Shown: positions 20,593 to 33,150, counted from the first letter of the stretch. The stretch is 64,000 bases of DNA from Maratus speciosus (GCA_963932465.1 OZ010792.1:283571836-283635835), one strand, 5' to 3'. Numbers and translations are program-made. The notes: generated from the sequence alone by a model not told the origin.

Positions 20593-23500
20593 TTATTATA
20601 AATGGATTTTTCGCTCATTTACCACCTTACAATTGCTGGATTATTCTTCGAAATGAATAATTAAAATTTTCTTCCCCAACATTTCATGACGCTTTGGTGA
20701 ATGGATGCAGTTTATTTTACAGGTTAAATAATGATGTTCACATACACTTATTACTGTATAACTTCTTTCAAGCAATTCTAAATTTCTTTTAAATTTTCAT
20801 GTGAATCGTCTATCGATTGATTTACGAGAGAAAACATTATGCAAAATCATAAACCTTATCGAAATCTTTATCAGTGTTTAGACATTTCCACACCTTGTAC
20901 AAGAAATAGATGAAGGATTTGTTATTAAGTTTGTTTCCCTTTCATTTACCATTTTAAAAAAATTTTAATTCCACTTAGAAATGATAAAATTTTCACATCA
21001 ATATTCTATGATGATTTGTTCAATGAATGGGGCTTACTTTATAGGTTAATTAATGGCGTTCATATACATTTGATTACTATATGAATTATTTTAAGCAATT
21101 CTAAAAAACATTTTAATTTTTATGTGATATGTTATCGATTGTTTTACGAGAAAAAAAAAGTAAAATCATATCAACCTTATCGAAATCCTTATCAGTTTTT
21201 AGAAATTTCCACACCTTGTACAAGAAATAGCTGAAAGATTTGTTGTTAAATATACTTTCCTCTCATTTATCATTTTACAATTTTTGAATTCTACTTCGAA
21301 ATGAGTAATTTTTCTCATGAATATTTTATTATGCTTTGTAGAATGAATGGAGTTTATTTTATAGATTAAATATTGCTGTTCATATACACTTGATTACTAT
21401 ATAAATTCTTTCAAGCAATTCTAAGTTTCTTTTAAATTTTTATGTTATATGCTGTCGAATTTTTTACGAGAAAAAACAAAATGTAAAATCATAAACTTTA
21501 TCGAAATCATAATCAGAGTTTAGAAATTTCCACACCTTGTAGAACAAATAGATGAAGGATTTGTTATTATAAGTTTACTTTCCTCTCATTTATCATTTTA
21601 CAATTTCTGAATTCGCCTTCGAAATGAGTAAATTTTTCTTAAATATTTTATGATGTTTTGTTTAATGACTAAAGTTATTTTTCATTTTAATGAATATCAT
21701 TCCAATGCCTCTTAATCATATAATTTCTGTAAGTACTATAAGTTACCGATTGTTTTCTCAGACAGAAAATGTATAAAGTTGCAAATTTTATGGAAATCAT
21801 AATTAATGTTTACTTTATAGGATAATTAGTTGAATAGTTTGTCTTTTCAAGTCGATTTCATGTTCAATTTCCATTTTACAATCACTGAATTATTCTTGGA
21901 AATGAATAATTAGAATTTCCCCCCAACATTTTATGATGCTTCGGTGAATGAATGGAGTTTATTTCATACGTTAAATAATGTTTCATACACTTCATTACTA
22001 TATAAATTCTTTCAAGTTTCTTTTAAATTTTTATGTGATATGCTATCGACTTTTTTACGAGAAAAACAAAATGTAAAATCATAAACTTTATCGAAATCTT
22101 TGTCAGCGTTTAGAAATTTCCACACCTTGTAGAACAAATAGATGAAGGATTAGTTATTATAAGTTTACTTTCCTCTCATTTATCATTTTAAAATGTCTGA
22201 ATTCTCCTTCTAAATGAGTAATTTTTCTCAATATTTTATGATATTTTGCTGAATGAAAGGAGTTTATTTTGTAGGTTAAATAATGGTGTTCATATACACT
22301 TGATTACTTTATGAATTATTTCAAACAATTATAAGTTTTACAGTTTATCTGTGGTATGCTGTCGATTGTTTCAAGAGAGGGGGAAAAATGTAAAATCATA
22401 AATCTTAAGGAAATCTTTATTAGTGTTTAGATATGTCCACACCTTGTAGACGAAACATAGGAAGGATTAGTTATTATAAGTTTACTTTCCTCTCATTTAT
22501 CATTTTAAAATGTCTGAATTCTCCTTCGAAATGAGTAATTTTTCTCAATATTTTATGTTGTTTTGCTGAATGAAAGGAGTTTATTTTGTAGGTTAAATAA
22601 TGGTGTTCATATACACTTGATTACTTTATGAATTATTTCAAACAATTATAAGTTTTACAGTTTATGTGATATGCTGTCGATTGTTTCAGGAGAGGGGAAA
22701 AATGTAAAATCACGAATCTTAAGGAAATCTTTATTAGTGTTTAGAAATTTCCACACCTTGTAGACGAAACATAGGAAGGATTTGTTATTAAAAGTTTACT
22801 TTCCTCTCATTTATTATTTTACAATTTCTGAATTCTCCTTCGAAATGAGTAATTTTTCTCATCAATATTTTACGATACTTTTTTGAATGGATGAAGTTTA
22901 TTTTATAAGTTAAATAATGGCGTTCATATACACTTGATTACTTTATGAATTATCCCAAGCAATTCTAAGTTTAAAATTTTTATGTGATATGCTGTCAATT
23001 GTTTTAAGAAAAGAAAAAAAAGTAAAATCATAAACTTTATCGAAATCTTTATCAGCGTTTAGAAATTTCCACACCTTGTAGACGAAACATATGAAGGATT
23101 TGTTATTATAAGTTTACTTTCCTCTCATTTATTATTTTACAATTTCTGAATTCTCCTTCGAAATGAGAAATTTTTTTCATAAATATTTTATGATACTTTT
23201 TTGAATGAATGGAGTTTATTTTATAGATTAAATAATGGCGTTCATATACACTTTATTACTTTATAAACTATTTAGAGCAATTCTAAATTTTAATTTTTAT
23301 GTGATATGCTGTCGATTGTCTTAGGAGAGCAAAAAATAATGTAAAATCATGAATCTTAAGGAAATCGTTATCAGTGTGTCGTTATCTGTATCAGTTATGA
23401 GTACTAATTTCCACACCTTGTAGACGAAACAGATGAAGGATTTGTTATTATAAGTTTATACTTTCCTCTCATTTATCATTTTACAATTTCTGAATTCTCC

Positions 23501-23625
23501 TTCGAAATGGGTAATTTTATTCATCAGTATTTTATGATGTTTTGTTTAGTGACTGAAGTTATTTTCTTTTTAATGAATGGCATTCCAATTCCTCTTAATC
23601 AAATGAGTTCTTTTAAGTGCTATAA
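20285..23625. repeat. Array of a ~320-bp repeat, about nine diverged copies
   Basis: The landmark TTCCACACCTTGTA recurs at 20886, 21207 and 21528 (exactly 321 bp apart), then 22118, 22435, 22749, 23067 and 23409 (314-342 apart), with a degenerate unit in between at ~21830. Each unit has AAAATCATAAACTTTATCG, GATGAAGGATTTGTTATTATAAG, TCTCATTTATCATTTTACAA, CGAAATGAGTAATTTTTC, GTTCATATACACTTGATTAC and GATATGCTGTCGATTG. The same family occurs at 13.9-14.9 kb. A long A run (20551-20589) lies at the start. No coding signal. Confidence 0.85.
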
Positions 23626-24276
23626 GAGGCCGTCCACGAAGGATGTCACGCTTGGAGAGGGGGGAGGGGGTTCATGAAATTCTGACAGTGTGTAACAAGG
23701 GGGTGAGTAGGATATAAGAAGAAATGTGGCATCACACATTTTGGTTAAAATAAAAGCATCAAAAATCAGCAGATTATATTTTGAAATTAAAGTATTTTGT
23801 GTTCATAAAGTAAAGATAACATTTAAAGACAAATATATTAAATTCCATTTCAAATTCCAAAATACTACTGTTTTCAATTGCTCTTTCATATTAATATTTT
23901 ATTACTATTGTGTATGTATATTAATTATGTTTTTTGTTGTAAACCTTAATCTTATTTCCTACTGTGATGGTTGGATGATAAAATGTGAAGAATATTATCA
24001 TACAGTTTCTTTTTTTAGCACTGAAATAATATTAATACTCTAATAATTAAATCTTGTGATCATCGCGTAAACTATAGTGTTGCGTACACCGAGTTATGGC
24101 TACAGAAGAACACGCCGACATGACAATCATTTTAAAAAATGATTCGTTAAATAGATATTCAGATATACTTGAAAAACAAGAAGAAAGAAAATAAAAACAA
24201 AAATATTACCTGACGTGGCCTAAAAAGGTAGTAAATGCGTTAATAAAATGACTGTACTGAAAAATTTAGCTTGAAA
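23626..24276. other. GC-rich MITE-like remnant, then no gene seen
   Basis: At 23628-23720 the phrase GGCCGTCCACGAAGGATGTC and a G-rich tract with GTGTAACAAGGGGG resemble a widespread class of arthropod MITE termini; a second hint is GGGGCCGTCTATGATAGAAG at 62350. The rest is AT-rich. The frame at 23726-24043 shows no recognisable domain and poor composition. Confidence 0.4.
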
Positions 24277-24912
24277 ATTCTTTATTTTAAAAATAAATTC
24301 TTGTTGAAAAACACAAATACAAAAATGGATATATCATGTTACTAGATCCATTTATTTTATAAATAGTACACGATCATATTTTATTAATATGTATTTTGTC
24401 ATGAGAAAAAAAAATATATATAATTTTTCTCTGGGAGTATGGAGGCACTCATCTTAACAAACAAATCTTTTATATGATTCTAGCACCAATTCAATACGCC
24501 GAACAAAGCACTGGTCAAATTGAAAAATAAACTGCAGATATCATACAGTATCATCACGATTCTACCCACTTATCAGGTTATATATCATAGATTATAGATA
24601 GATTTATCATATAATAATTCTTTATTTTAAAAATAAATTCTTGTTGAAAAACACAAATACAAAAATGGATATATCATGTTACTAGATCCATTTATTTTAT
24701 AAATAGTACACGATCATATTTTATTAATATGTATTTTGTCATGAGAAAAAAAATATATAATTTTTCTCTGGGAGTATGGAGGCACTCATCTTAACAAACA
24801 AATCTTTTATATGATTCTAGCACCAATTCAATACGCCGAACAAAGCACTGGTCAAATTGAAAAATAAACTACAGATATCATACAGTATCACCACGATTCT
24901 ACCCACTTATCA
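24277..24912. repeat. Tandem segmental duplication, two ~298-bp copies 340 bp apart
   Basis: 24277-24575 and 24617-24912 are almost identical, from AATTCTTTATTTTAAAAATA to ACCCACTTATCA. They differ by a few bases (length of an A/T-run, CTGCAG against CTACAG). The high identity means a recent duplication. Confidence 0.9.
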
Positions 24913-25786
24913 TTACTAAAGAATTGTCGTTACATCTCGTTGGTGGAACTTTTATCCACCCTTGACACAAGCAGAAGAAATTATACATCCCGTCAAACCA
25001 TCATAATATAAAAAAATTTTCTTTCATTTACTGGTTTCGCTGCACGCATATGAATCTTCGCAGAATGGCAAGGCCGCAACCATTCTGCTTTGAAATCAAA
25101 AGCAGACTGCGAAAATGCACAGACAGCGTAAAAGAGGGGGAAGGGGATTGCCGTAATAAATAAAAATACATCAGTTGGCAGGAACAAACATACTAGAACC
25201 TTGCTTGGGCATAAAATGTAATGCTTAAAGAATATAAAAACTGCTTTATTTAAATGAAATTTTATAGATTTATTTAAGACAAGATGCCAATTAATAGTAA
25301 AGTATTACAATTTTTTAAATTACGTTTTAAACTGATTTGAATTTGATTGGTTAGGGGCAGAACTACAAAAGGAAGTGATATCATGAATAGAAGGTCGTAG
25401 AAAGTTTCAGAGAATTCTTTTCCCGGAAGTACAGATTTCAAAACTATGTTTATCATTTTAAAATAAAACGAAATGTTACGTAAGAAAGAAAAGCTTACAG
25501 GGGAAGCTTTAAAAGGAAGGAAATAAAATAATTTTTAAATGCGAATTTTAATATTAAATGAATAAAGATTAATAAGATATTTCTTAAATTAAATTAAATA
25601 ATAATATGGCAGTGGTTGTAAGTAACTATAACACCTACAAAATAAGTACACGATTTTTTTTTATTGTTATGCTCACAAATGTCATTGAAATACATAGTTA
25701 AAATTTAAAAATAAAATTTGAAATATGATCTATAACGTAGTGCTTTGTTTCTGAACTGCAAGTATATGTTTATGTAATATAGCGTG
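24913..25786. other. No gene seen
   Basis: The minus-strand frame 24993-25187 (64 codons) has a rather protein-like middle (SQSAFDFKAEWLRPCHSAKI) but no family I recognise. Kept only as a note. Confidence 0.35.
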
Positions 25787-25940
25787 ACATGTGACAAGGG
25801 GGGGAGGGAGTGTGGTGAAGCGTGCAACTTTGTGGCAAAGGGAGGGAGGGGTGTGGTGAAGCGTGCAACTTTGTGGCAAAGGGAGGGAGGGGTGTGGTGA
25901 AGTGTGACACTTTGTGACAAAGGGGGGAAGGGCTTCAAAA
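25787..25940. repeat. 41-bp G-rich minisatellite, ~3.5 copies
   Basis: TGTGGTGAAGCGTGCAACTT plus TGTGGCAAAGGGAGGGAGGG repeats at 25811, 25852 and 25893. The two overlapping minus-strand frames of 77 codons across it are translations of the repeat. Confidence 0.88.
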
Positions 25941-26164
25941 TATTGAAAAATGTGCGATATCATTTATAGATAGCCTCTAAGTAACCGGTTATTTTCTGAG
26001 ATAGAAAACGCATAATTTTGAAAATTTTGTCGAAATCGTGATTAATATATTAAAATCTTTATACCTTATTGGAGAAATAGGTGAATAATGTGTTATTTTA
26101 ACCCTTTGTGACACAACTCCAATTTGAAAAATATTTAATCAGATCTTAGAATACACTATTTTAA

Positions 26165-26460
26165 TCTCTCTATTCTAAAAATAATAATAATAACTAACGC
26201 TGTCACCGCTACCGTAAATGGATTTTTTGGGACCGGGGGGATCCGCTTAAGAAATGATACAGCAATCTTCAATATACAATTTTTGTAAAAAATTTTGTAC
26301 AAAATTTGTGATTTACGTATTCTTTCAAAAATACAGAGTTTATACAAAAATACAAGATTAACTCAGGTTTCCATTTGTAACTTTAACAATAACGAAGATA
26401 TGTTAGCGAAATTGCCAAGAGACTAATTTTTCTTTTTGTGAGCACCGGCCCCTGAACTGC
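26165..26460 (+). mobile_element. Helitron-family 5' end, variant copy; 3' end not found
   Basis: A|TCTCTCTATTCTAAAA is identical to the start of Helitron 1, followed by TAACGCTGTCACCGC as in that element, then the sequence diverges. No matching 3' hairpin is evident. The right limit is arbitrary. Confidence 0.6.
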
Positions 26461-27599
26461 GCTTTGACACAAAAATGGTGGCTGTCGTTGGCGGATATTT
26501 TTCAGCGTTTGTACGGTCCCTTGAATTTGAATACCAAAAATTTCTAAAAGTTTTTGTCAGGTTTCTGACGCTAATGAACATCTAACTAATTAAAACTACT
26601 ATTATATCGTGTTTTCTTTTACTTATCTATTTTATTACACGTGCATCACTTTCTGCGAACAAGGAGTTTTAAAGTAATATTTTTCCTTATCTTGAAGTTT
26701 ATCCGAGCTGTTTTAGTTAGATAGTATTGTATGAACAAGCTTCATTGTATCAATGAATTCCAGCTTCCCTTTCTATTCAAGAACGCATACCACAAATAAG
26801 GCAAATAAAGAAGTCCCCGTTCTATCTAGTGAGATGGTGGATGCCACGGGAAGGGGGAAGTTTTAGATAAGAGAAGTGTCCCCTGTTGGTACAAGAAAAA
26901 CCCTGTATGCTGGGTTTGGAAGGAGTTGTTAAATTTAATTCCCCAGATGATTTCGGCAACTACTAAAAGCAATTAAATAAGAAAAGAAAGAACTTGTTAC
27001 TAAACACAAATCACATTAACAAGCCAATTTAAGAACTATTTTTACTTCCGCATTTAATAATGACCGCTATTACAGCCTACTTGAGTAACTCTCTAATCCA
27101 TATGTTCTAATCACTGAGATTTCACCATTAATATGTAACTCAAAGAAACATCTGAACACTTTGACTTTTGCCACACGTCTTTAATTGATTATATGTCTTT
27201 TCCATGCTGCGAATTTTAGCAGCTTTATGTATTCACACTCTTAATCATGTAGCCTCTCTGTTAAAACGGAGTTTCTTATGCTCCAGTAATATGTTTAATT
27301 ATAAGCTTTAAACCTAAACTTGGATCTTTCTTTATCGTAAAAACACACAATACTAATACAAATTATATTACAGCTTCCCATGGATTTAGTGGATTTATAT
27401 TAAACTCTCAAAGGTTCCTGAGCAGATAAATAATGCTTCACAAAATAAAATAAAATTAGTTTCTTCGAAGCACTTGGATAATTCCCTCGCCTCGCCATAC
27501 CAATGATGTTATACGAGTCATCGCGATATTGATGAATTCGAGGTAAGCGCCTTTTACTTATTTCCATTGTAAAAAGCAGCATAGCCACAAGGAGATTTA
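26461..27599. other. No gene seen
   Basis: Mixed-composition intergenic DNA, with GC somewhat higher around 26810-26950. No domain or repeat was recognised. Confidence 0.35.
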
Positions 27600-28195
27600 T
27601 TTTTTCTATTTGTTTAAATATGAGACAGCGAACTCCTGCTACCGAGAGTGGAGTGATTTTGGCTTAATATGCCACTTAAACTCCAACAGGAGTCGTGTAG
27701 AGAGAAACGGGGAGTTCTGGAGAAAGACCTCAAGAAGGAGATTGATGAGATTTTGGTTGAGTTTTCGGGTGTTGAGTGTAGTATGTTCCGAATAAGGGAT
27801 TGAGTCTTGTGCGGGGAAAGTCTACGTAACGAGAGGTACCTGTGGGGGTCCTCCGATACACCTAATGAGATAGTAGGGTATGGTAATAAGTTGACCCAGT
27901 ACGTAGAAAGTATTTGTTATATAATTTAGTATCGGTCCGAATCGTCTATATCCGAGCCCTTAAATGTATATACGTTTGGTTCTATGTAAATAATTTGTAA
28001 ATAATTTGTTCTTTAATATTAATTGAATCATTTTAGCATTTTCTTATAATCCTGATCTTCACAGCATCGTGTCCGATATCACATATTTATATCGGTAGTG
28101 ACAGTATATCAAATAAAATAACATTTGTTTCGAAGTCTGTCCTAGCGGGGATCGTAGATCCATCAGCGTGTGGACTAAGGAAGAGTGCAACAGTT
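27600..28195 (+). other. GC-richer block, possible solo LTR or other element
   Basis: Composition departs from its surroundings. It contains a direct phrase TAAATAATTTG repeated twice, AATAAAATAAC, and an end resembling LTR ends (AAGAGTGCAACA). I found no matching second LTR, primer-binding site or target duplication, so the assignment is weak. The 61-codon frame at 27610 is unsupported. Confidence 0.25.
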
Positions 28196-28870
28196 TTCTT
28201 TGCCTTATATTATATTTTTGTGATTAAATAAGTCAAAAATATTTACTGGTGCGTTCAGGGAACCGTGCAAACGCTTTAAAAAAATCCGCCTACGACAGTC
28301 GTCATTCTTGTGCCAGCGCATAGGCCTAGTTTTCAGTGGGGGTGGGGGTAATTCCCTTGGTGACATCGTATGTACTATCAGCTTCATTCTAAATTATGCA
28401 GCTGAAGGTTCAGTGTTGCTTGAATGCGAATAGCGATCGCTTCCATGAATTCTTGTGACTTCATCACACTTCACAGAAATCAAAATATAAACGTAGTGAA
28501 AATATCGTTATAGCATCTTCATTATTGGTAAAGTTATGAACAAAAATCCGAGTTCGTCTGGAAGTATAATTTTTAAATTAGCCACTTTTTGATGCTAATA
28601 TATTGCCAAATTTTTAATGAAATGTACAGTCGCTCGATGATCAGTTCTGTGAACTATAAATAACAATTAAAAATATTCTAATAAATTGAATGATTCATGA
28701 GACCCTACGATTTTACTCAGTCACCGTCAATATCGCTCTAGAAAATATTGTTTTCGTTAATTTATATTCACTCTTATTCGTGTTAAACCGAGCCTATTGT
28801 ATTTTTCGAGTATATTTTAGTTTTTATATACATTTTTATGTGGAATTAGTTGGGATTAGTGTTTCCAGGT
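28196..28870. other. No gene seen
   Basis: AT-rich apart from 28250-28350. No domain or terminal repeats recognised. Confidence 0.35.
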
Positions 28871-29495
28871 GTCGAGGCTGTATATATATAACGTTATCAA
28901 CTTTTTGGTAATTTTGCGCCCCCCCCCCCCTTCTCCTCTTACCATATCCTATCGCTCACTCGCAACAAAAGTGACACATCTCGACAAAAGTAAATTTCAC
29001 AGGAGAGGCAAAAGAAAATTTACATGATTTTACTGTAAAATGAAATTATAGCATTTAGCTCTGTATGCAGGAATAAAAAGGTGTATAAAAGGGTTAAACC
29101 CTTAAGAATGAGGGCGTAGGATGAAGTTTGGAGGGTTGGGTAATTTTATCTTCACACACAATCCACCCCTCTTCTGAGGTCACAAATGGACATATAGCGT
29201 AATAAAGTAGTTTTTCGTATAATTACACTTATAAAACTTTTTGAGTAGTAAGACACGCTTATGACAGACCTATTAGTGGAATAAAGCGCAAAATGAATTT
29301 TTGCGAGATGTGTCACTTTTCTTGCGGGTGGGCGAAAAATGTTATCATCCCTAAACCCCCCGCCCTAATGATATCGTTATCAATGTCTAAAAATCCTTTT
29401 GATTTTTGCATTTTTTTCTTTTATTTGCAGTGATATACAAATATGGCTATGCATTTATTATTCGCATACCTTATTCATTCAAATCAAGAGAAGTC
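28871..29495. mobile_element. Small repeat with C-runs, copy 1, interrupted by an inserted element
   Basis: TATATATAACGTTATCAACT, TTTTGGTAATTTT, a C13 run, and later CCCTAATGATATCGTTATCA and TGCAGTGATATACA are collinear with 47737-47960. Between the two halves lies a 374-bp inverted-repeat insertion (28957-29330) absent from the other copy. Confidence 0.7.
28957..29330. mobile_element. 374-bp inverted-repeat insertion
   Basis: Left end CACTCGCAACAAAAGTGACA, right end the reverse complement with two mismatches (TGTCACTTTTCTTGCGGGTG); the inverted repeat is ~27 bp. It splits the C-run repeat. No clear target duplication. Confidence 0.7.
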
Positions 29496-29513
29496 AATAA
29501 AGTGTCCCTATTA

Positions 29514-29661
29514 CCGTAATTTCCGGCGTATAGCCCGCGGATCGTGTTTCGACCCAGAATTTTTTAAAAATAAAATGTAACTTTTTAGATCAAATACTGA
29601 ATAAAATTTCTGGGTCCAAACTGAATTGTTTGAGCTGCGGGCTATACAGTCGAAATTACGG
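29514..29661. mobile_element. 148-bp MITE with TA flanks (Tc1/mariner/pogo type)
   Basis: Terminal inverted repeats of ~26 bp (CCGTAATTTCCGGCGTATAG at left; right CTATACAGTCGAAATTACGG) lie directly between TA dinucleotides (29512-29513, 29662-29663). A TA duplication is the mark of the Tc1/mariner/pogo group. No coding content. Confidence 0.75.
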
Positions 29662-29727
29662 TATATATGAGGGCCTTAGAAAGCCAAAGGGTATAAGTTA
29701 AATGTTTAGGTGCCCCTATTTAAATAA

Positions 29728-32181
29728 CTAAGGGGCTCTGCACCCTAAGAGCTATGCTCGCCAACCCCCGTTCAGACACCGCAAACTTTAAAAGCACGCT
29801 AAATTGATCGGCTTTTTAAAAAAATTTCGGAAGAATGAATTATAATAAAAAAAACAAAACAGTGGCGATCTCCTTGTTAACAGGTTGTTTTCGTTTTTGA
29901 TTAAATCAGATCAGTGAAACATGTGGAAATAAGCCAATATAAAATGAATAAAGTAAACAGACTCTTTGTCTCCTGTTTTTTTAACAACGCTATGAGAAAG
30001 TTTTTTTTAAATAAGACATTTTAAATGCATCATTTTAAAATCTCACGTAATTTTCACCAAAATTTTCTTTCTCTTTTTAATACTAGGGGGCGCTGCCCCC
30101 TACGAGCTACGCTCAAAAACCCCCGTTCAAACACTACAGACTCTAAAAGCACGCTAGATTGATCGGCTTTAAAATGATTTCGGAAGATTGAATTATAAGT
30201 TAAAAGACAGTGGCGATCTCCCTATAAACGGGTTTCTATTCATTTCTCTTTGATTGGGGAATTTTTAAGGCCAAATCAGCTGCTATTAAAAGATACAATG
30301 GCTGTTTCCGTCTTTGATTAAATAAAATCAGTTAAACATTTCAAAATAAGCTAATATAAAATGAATTAAATAAACAGAGTCTTTGTCTCCCGGTATTTTT
30401 CAGCAAAGCGAAAAGAAAGTTTTTTTAAATAAGACACTTTAAATGTACCGTTTTTAATCTGACGTAATTTTCACCAAACTTTTCTTTCTCTTTTTAATAT
30501 TCCCGTGAAAATACTTTTGTTAGAAATGAAATATTATTTGCGCTGTCCAAATAAAAATAGTTGAAAAGATCATCTAAAAATATTAAATAAATGTCTCGCG
30601 CAATTTTTAAATTTAAACTGTTTTGCAATATTATATTTTGTTCATTTTATGTAATAAGTGTAATGTGACGTAATTTCTCTTATTTAAGACTTCTAACGCA
30701 TGTTAATGAATTTATTATTTTACAATATTCTTTCTCTTTTATAATTCACGTGTAAATATATATTTTATGACGTAATTTTCAATGAGTTCCTGCTTTTTAT
30801 ATTTTCTGTTTATAATAGTCACGTGTAAAATAAATTTTTAATTGAAGAAAACATTATTGTTTGCGCTGTTTATACAGTTGGCATCAGTTTAAATTAATAC
30901 CAATTTCTGAAATATGTAAAAAATATCTCTCGAAATGCTGAAAATTTGAATTTAAAATAGAAATAAAACCTCAAAAAATGAGTCAAATTAAAAAACCAAA
31001 TGCAGCTGCACACCGGGAAATTCTGACGCATAAAATGATCTAAAATTGATTAAATTCCCATGTACATTTTTTGCTCCTATAAAACTTTTTTAATGGAACG
31101 ATTTTGTCCAACTTTAGCATTAAATATCTCTTAAAATAATTCCTTGATTTGAAAACTGTCTGCATCAGCGTGTTTATCAAACATTTCTCTATAATACCAC
31201 CGATTTTCATATTTTTGTACGCAATATTTTGCTTAATAGTAACGAAGACAGACATCAGGTCACAAAAAGTTCAAAACCGGCGGCGGTAACAGCGGTAGTT
31301 ACTTTTTTTTTTAGAATAGAAAGATTCGCGTGAAAGTACTTTTGTTGGTAGAAAGGATTTGCGCTGTCTTAGAATTCTCAACAATAGTTTGAGAAGATTA
31401 TCTCAAAATATGAAATAAATGTGTCGCGCAAATATGTTTTTTTATTTAAAAAATGTTTGAAGATATTATGGTTTGGAATTTTTAAATATGACGTAATTTC
31501 CTTTATTTATGACTTTTAACGCATATTAATGAATTTATTATTTTACAATTTTCTTTCTTTTTTAAAATTCACGTATAAATATAGTTTTTATGACGTAATT
31601 ATCAATATTTTCCTGCTTTTAATACGTAATCATTTAATTTTCATTTGAAAGTTTTTCTCTGTTTATAATAGTCACGTGTAAATAATTTTTTTAATTTAAT
31701 GGAAATATTATTATTTGCGCTGTTTTTGAATTAAGAAACAATTTAAAATAATACCCTTTTCTAAAATTTGTAAAAAATATCTCTCGAAATGCTGAAAATT
31801 TGAATTTAAAATAGAAATAAAACCTCAAAAATGAGTCAAATTAAAAAAATAAATGCAGTCTGCACACCGGGAACTTCTAATGTATAAAATTATCTAAAAA
31901 TGATTAAATTCCTATGTATAGTTTTTGCTCCTATAAAACTTTTTTAATGGAATGATTTTGACAAACTTTAACATTAAATATCTTTTAAAATAATTCTTCG
32001 GTTTGAAAACTGTCTGCATCAGAGTGTTTATCAAACATTTCTCTGTCTATAATACCACCGATTTACATATTTTTGTATGCAACACTTTCCTTAATATTAA
32101 CAAAGAAAGACCTCGGGGTCACAAAAAATTCAAAACCGGCGGTGGTGACAGCGTCAGTTACTTTTTTTTAGAATCGAGAGA
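29728..32181 (-). mobile_element. Non-autonomous Helitron D, host of a nested Helitron
   Basis: Minus orientation: the 3' terminus is at the left (A|CTAAGGGGC, hairpin partly decayed, CTTAG instead of CTAG), the 5' TC at the right (GAGA|T, 32180-32181). It is collinear with Helitron 1. At 30082|30083 its sequence breaks, and it resumes at 31325 exactly where other copies run on (TTTTTAATA | TTCGCGTGAAAG). Confidence 0.8.
30083..31324 (-). mobile_element. Non-autonomous Helitron C, inserted in Helitron D
   Basis: The left end A|CTAGGGGGCGCTGCCCCC is the 3' CTAG plus hairpin; the right end TTCTAAAA motif in reverse closes with GA|T. It is about 1.24 kb and collinear with Helitron 1 minus its MITE. 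The host breakpoint lies between A and T with no duplication, as Helitrons do. The minus frame of 71 codons (31040-31255) lies in conserved Helitron sequence and has no Rep or helicase motif. Confidence 0.87.
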
Positions 32182-32465
32182 TATTTGTTTGTAATATGTA
32201 TGAAGAAATACTTTATGAAAAATGAACTATGATCAATAACGTCCTCAACAAACTAACAGTTCTTAATACAGTAACTTAACATCCTCGAATTTAACATTCG
32301 CGAGTTTTGATTATTCCCGAAATAAACAAGTTGAAATTGCTCGACAAACGTGGCAAATGAGGTGTGTTCTTACTATAACTAGTTTTATAATTATTTTTTG
32401 CACCCCATATTGTACTGAATGTATATTTGTTTGCGCTTCATGAGTGCATAGTCTATAACATCAAT
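32182..32465. other. No gene seen; possible Tigger/pogo-like terminus
   Basis: TACAGTAACTTAACAT (~32269) and TTAACATTCG resemble the reverse complement of the end at 36553-36580 (TTCGAATGTTAAGGGATTAT then ACTGTA). This may be the left end of an old pogo-like element, but the intervening 4.3 kb holds other elements. Confidence 0.3.
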
Positions 32466-33150
32466 AAAATGCACTTGCAATAATTTTTTCCCCATTCCCG
32501 GTAATGTAACGGAAAACTTTTGACTGTCCCTGTAATTAAACTATGCATCCGATTTTCATAAAATTTGAAATGGCTCGACAAAATTTTGTAACAATTATAT
32601 ATTTAAAATTTCAGACCATTCGGAAGGCTGTAACATTATCAAAATGCACTTGCAATAATTTTTTCCCACTGGCCGTAATGTAACGGAAAACTTTTGACTG
32701 TCCCTGTAATTAAACTATACATCCGATTTTCATGAAATTGGAAATGGCTGAACAAAATTTTGTAGCAATTATATATTTAAAATTTCAGACCATTCGGAAG
32801 GCTGTAATATCATTAAAATTCACTTGCAATAATTTTTCCCATTAGCCGTAATGTAAAGAAAAACTTTTGACTGTCCCTGTAATTAAACTATACATCCGAT
32901 TTTCATAAAATTTGAAATGGCTCGACAAAATTTTGCATCAATTATATATTTAAAATTTCAGACGATTCGGAAGGCTGTAACATGATTAAAAATGCACTTG
33001 CAATAATTTTTCCCACTGACCGTAATGTAAAGAAAAACTTTTGACTGTCCCTGTAATTAAACTATTCATCCGATTTTCATAAAATTTGAAAAGGCTCGCA
33101 AAATTTTGCAACAATCATATATTTAAAATTTCAGACCATTCGGTTGGGTA
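32466..33150. repeat. ~175-bp tandem repeat, about four copies
   Basis: GCACTTGCAATAATTTTT starts at about 32471, 32646, 32820 and 32994 (spacing 174-175), each followed by CCGTAATGTAA, CTTTTGACTGTCCCTGTAAT, ATCCGATTTTCAT and CAGACCATTCGG. The last copy runs into a GGACGGACAGACAGACAGAG tail. Confidence 0.88.

Noticed and set aside
23726..24043. 105-codon open frame as a gene
   Set aside because: AT-driven composition, no domain, no splice or promoter support.
25705..25963. Two overlapping 77-codon minus-strand frames rich in Pro/Ser
   Set aside because: Produced by the 41-bp G-rich minisatellite; two frames are equally open because 41 is not a multiple of 3.
27600..28195. LTR retrotransposon
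   Set aside because: Only a vague LTR-like end; no paired LTR, primer-binding site, target duplication or pol coding.
31040..31255. 71-codon frame in Helitron C as a captured gene
   Set aside because: No recognisable domain; related copies at 18.8-19.0 kb and 32.0 kb do not keep a clear frame.
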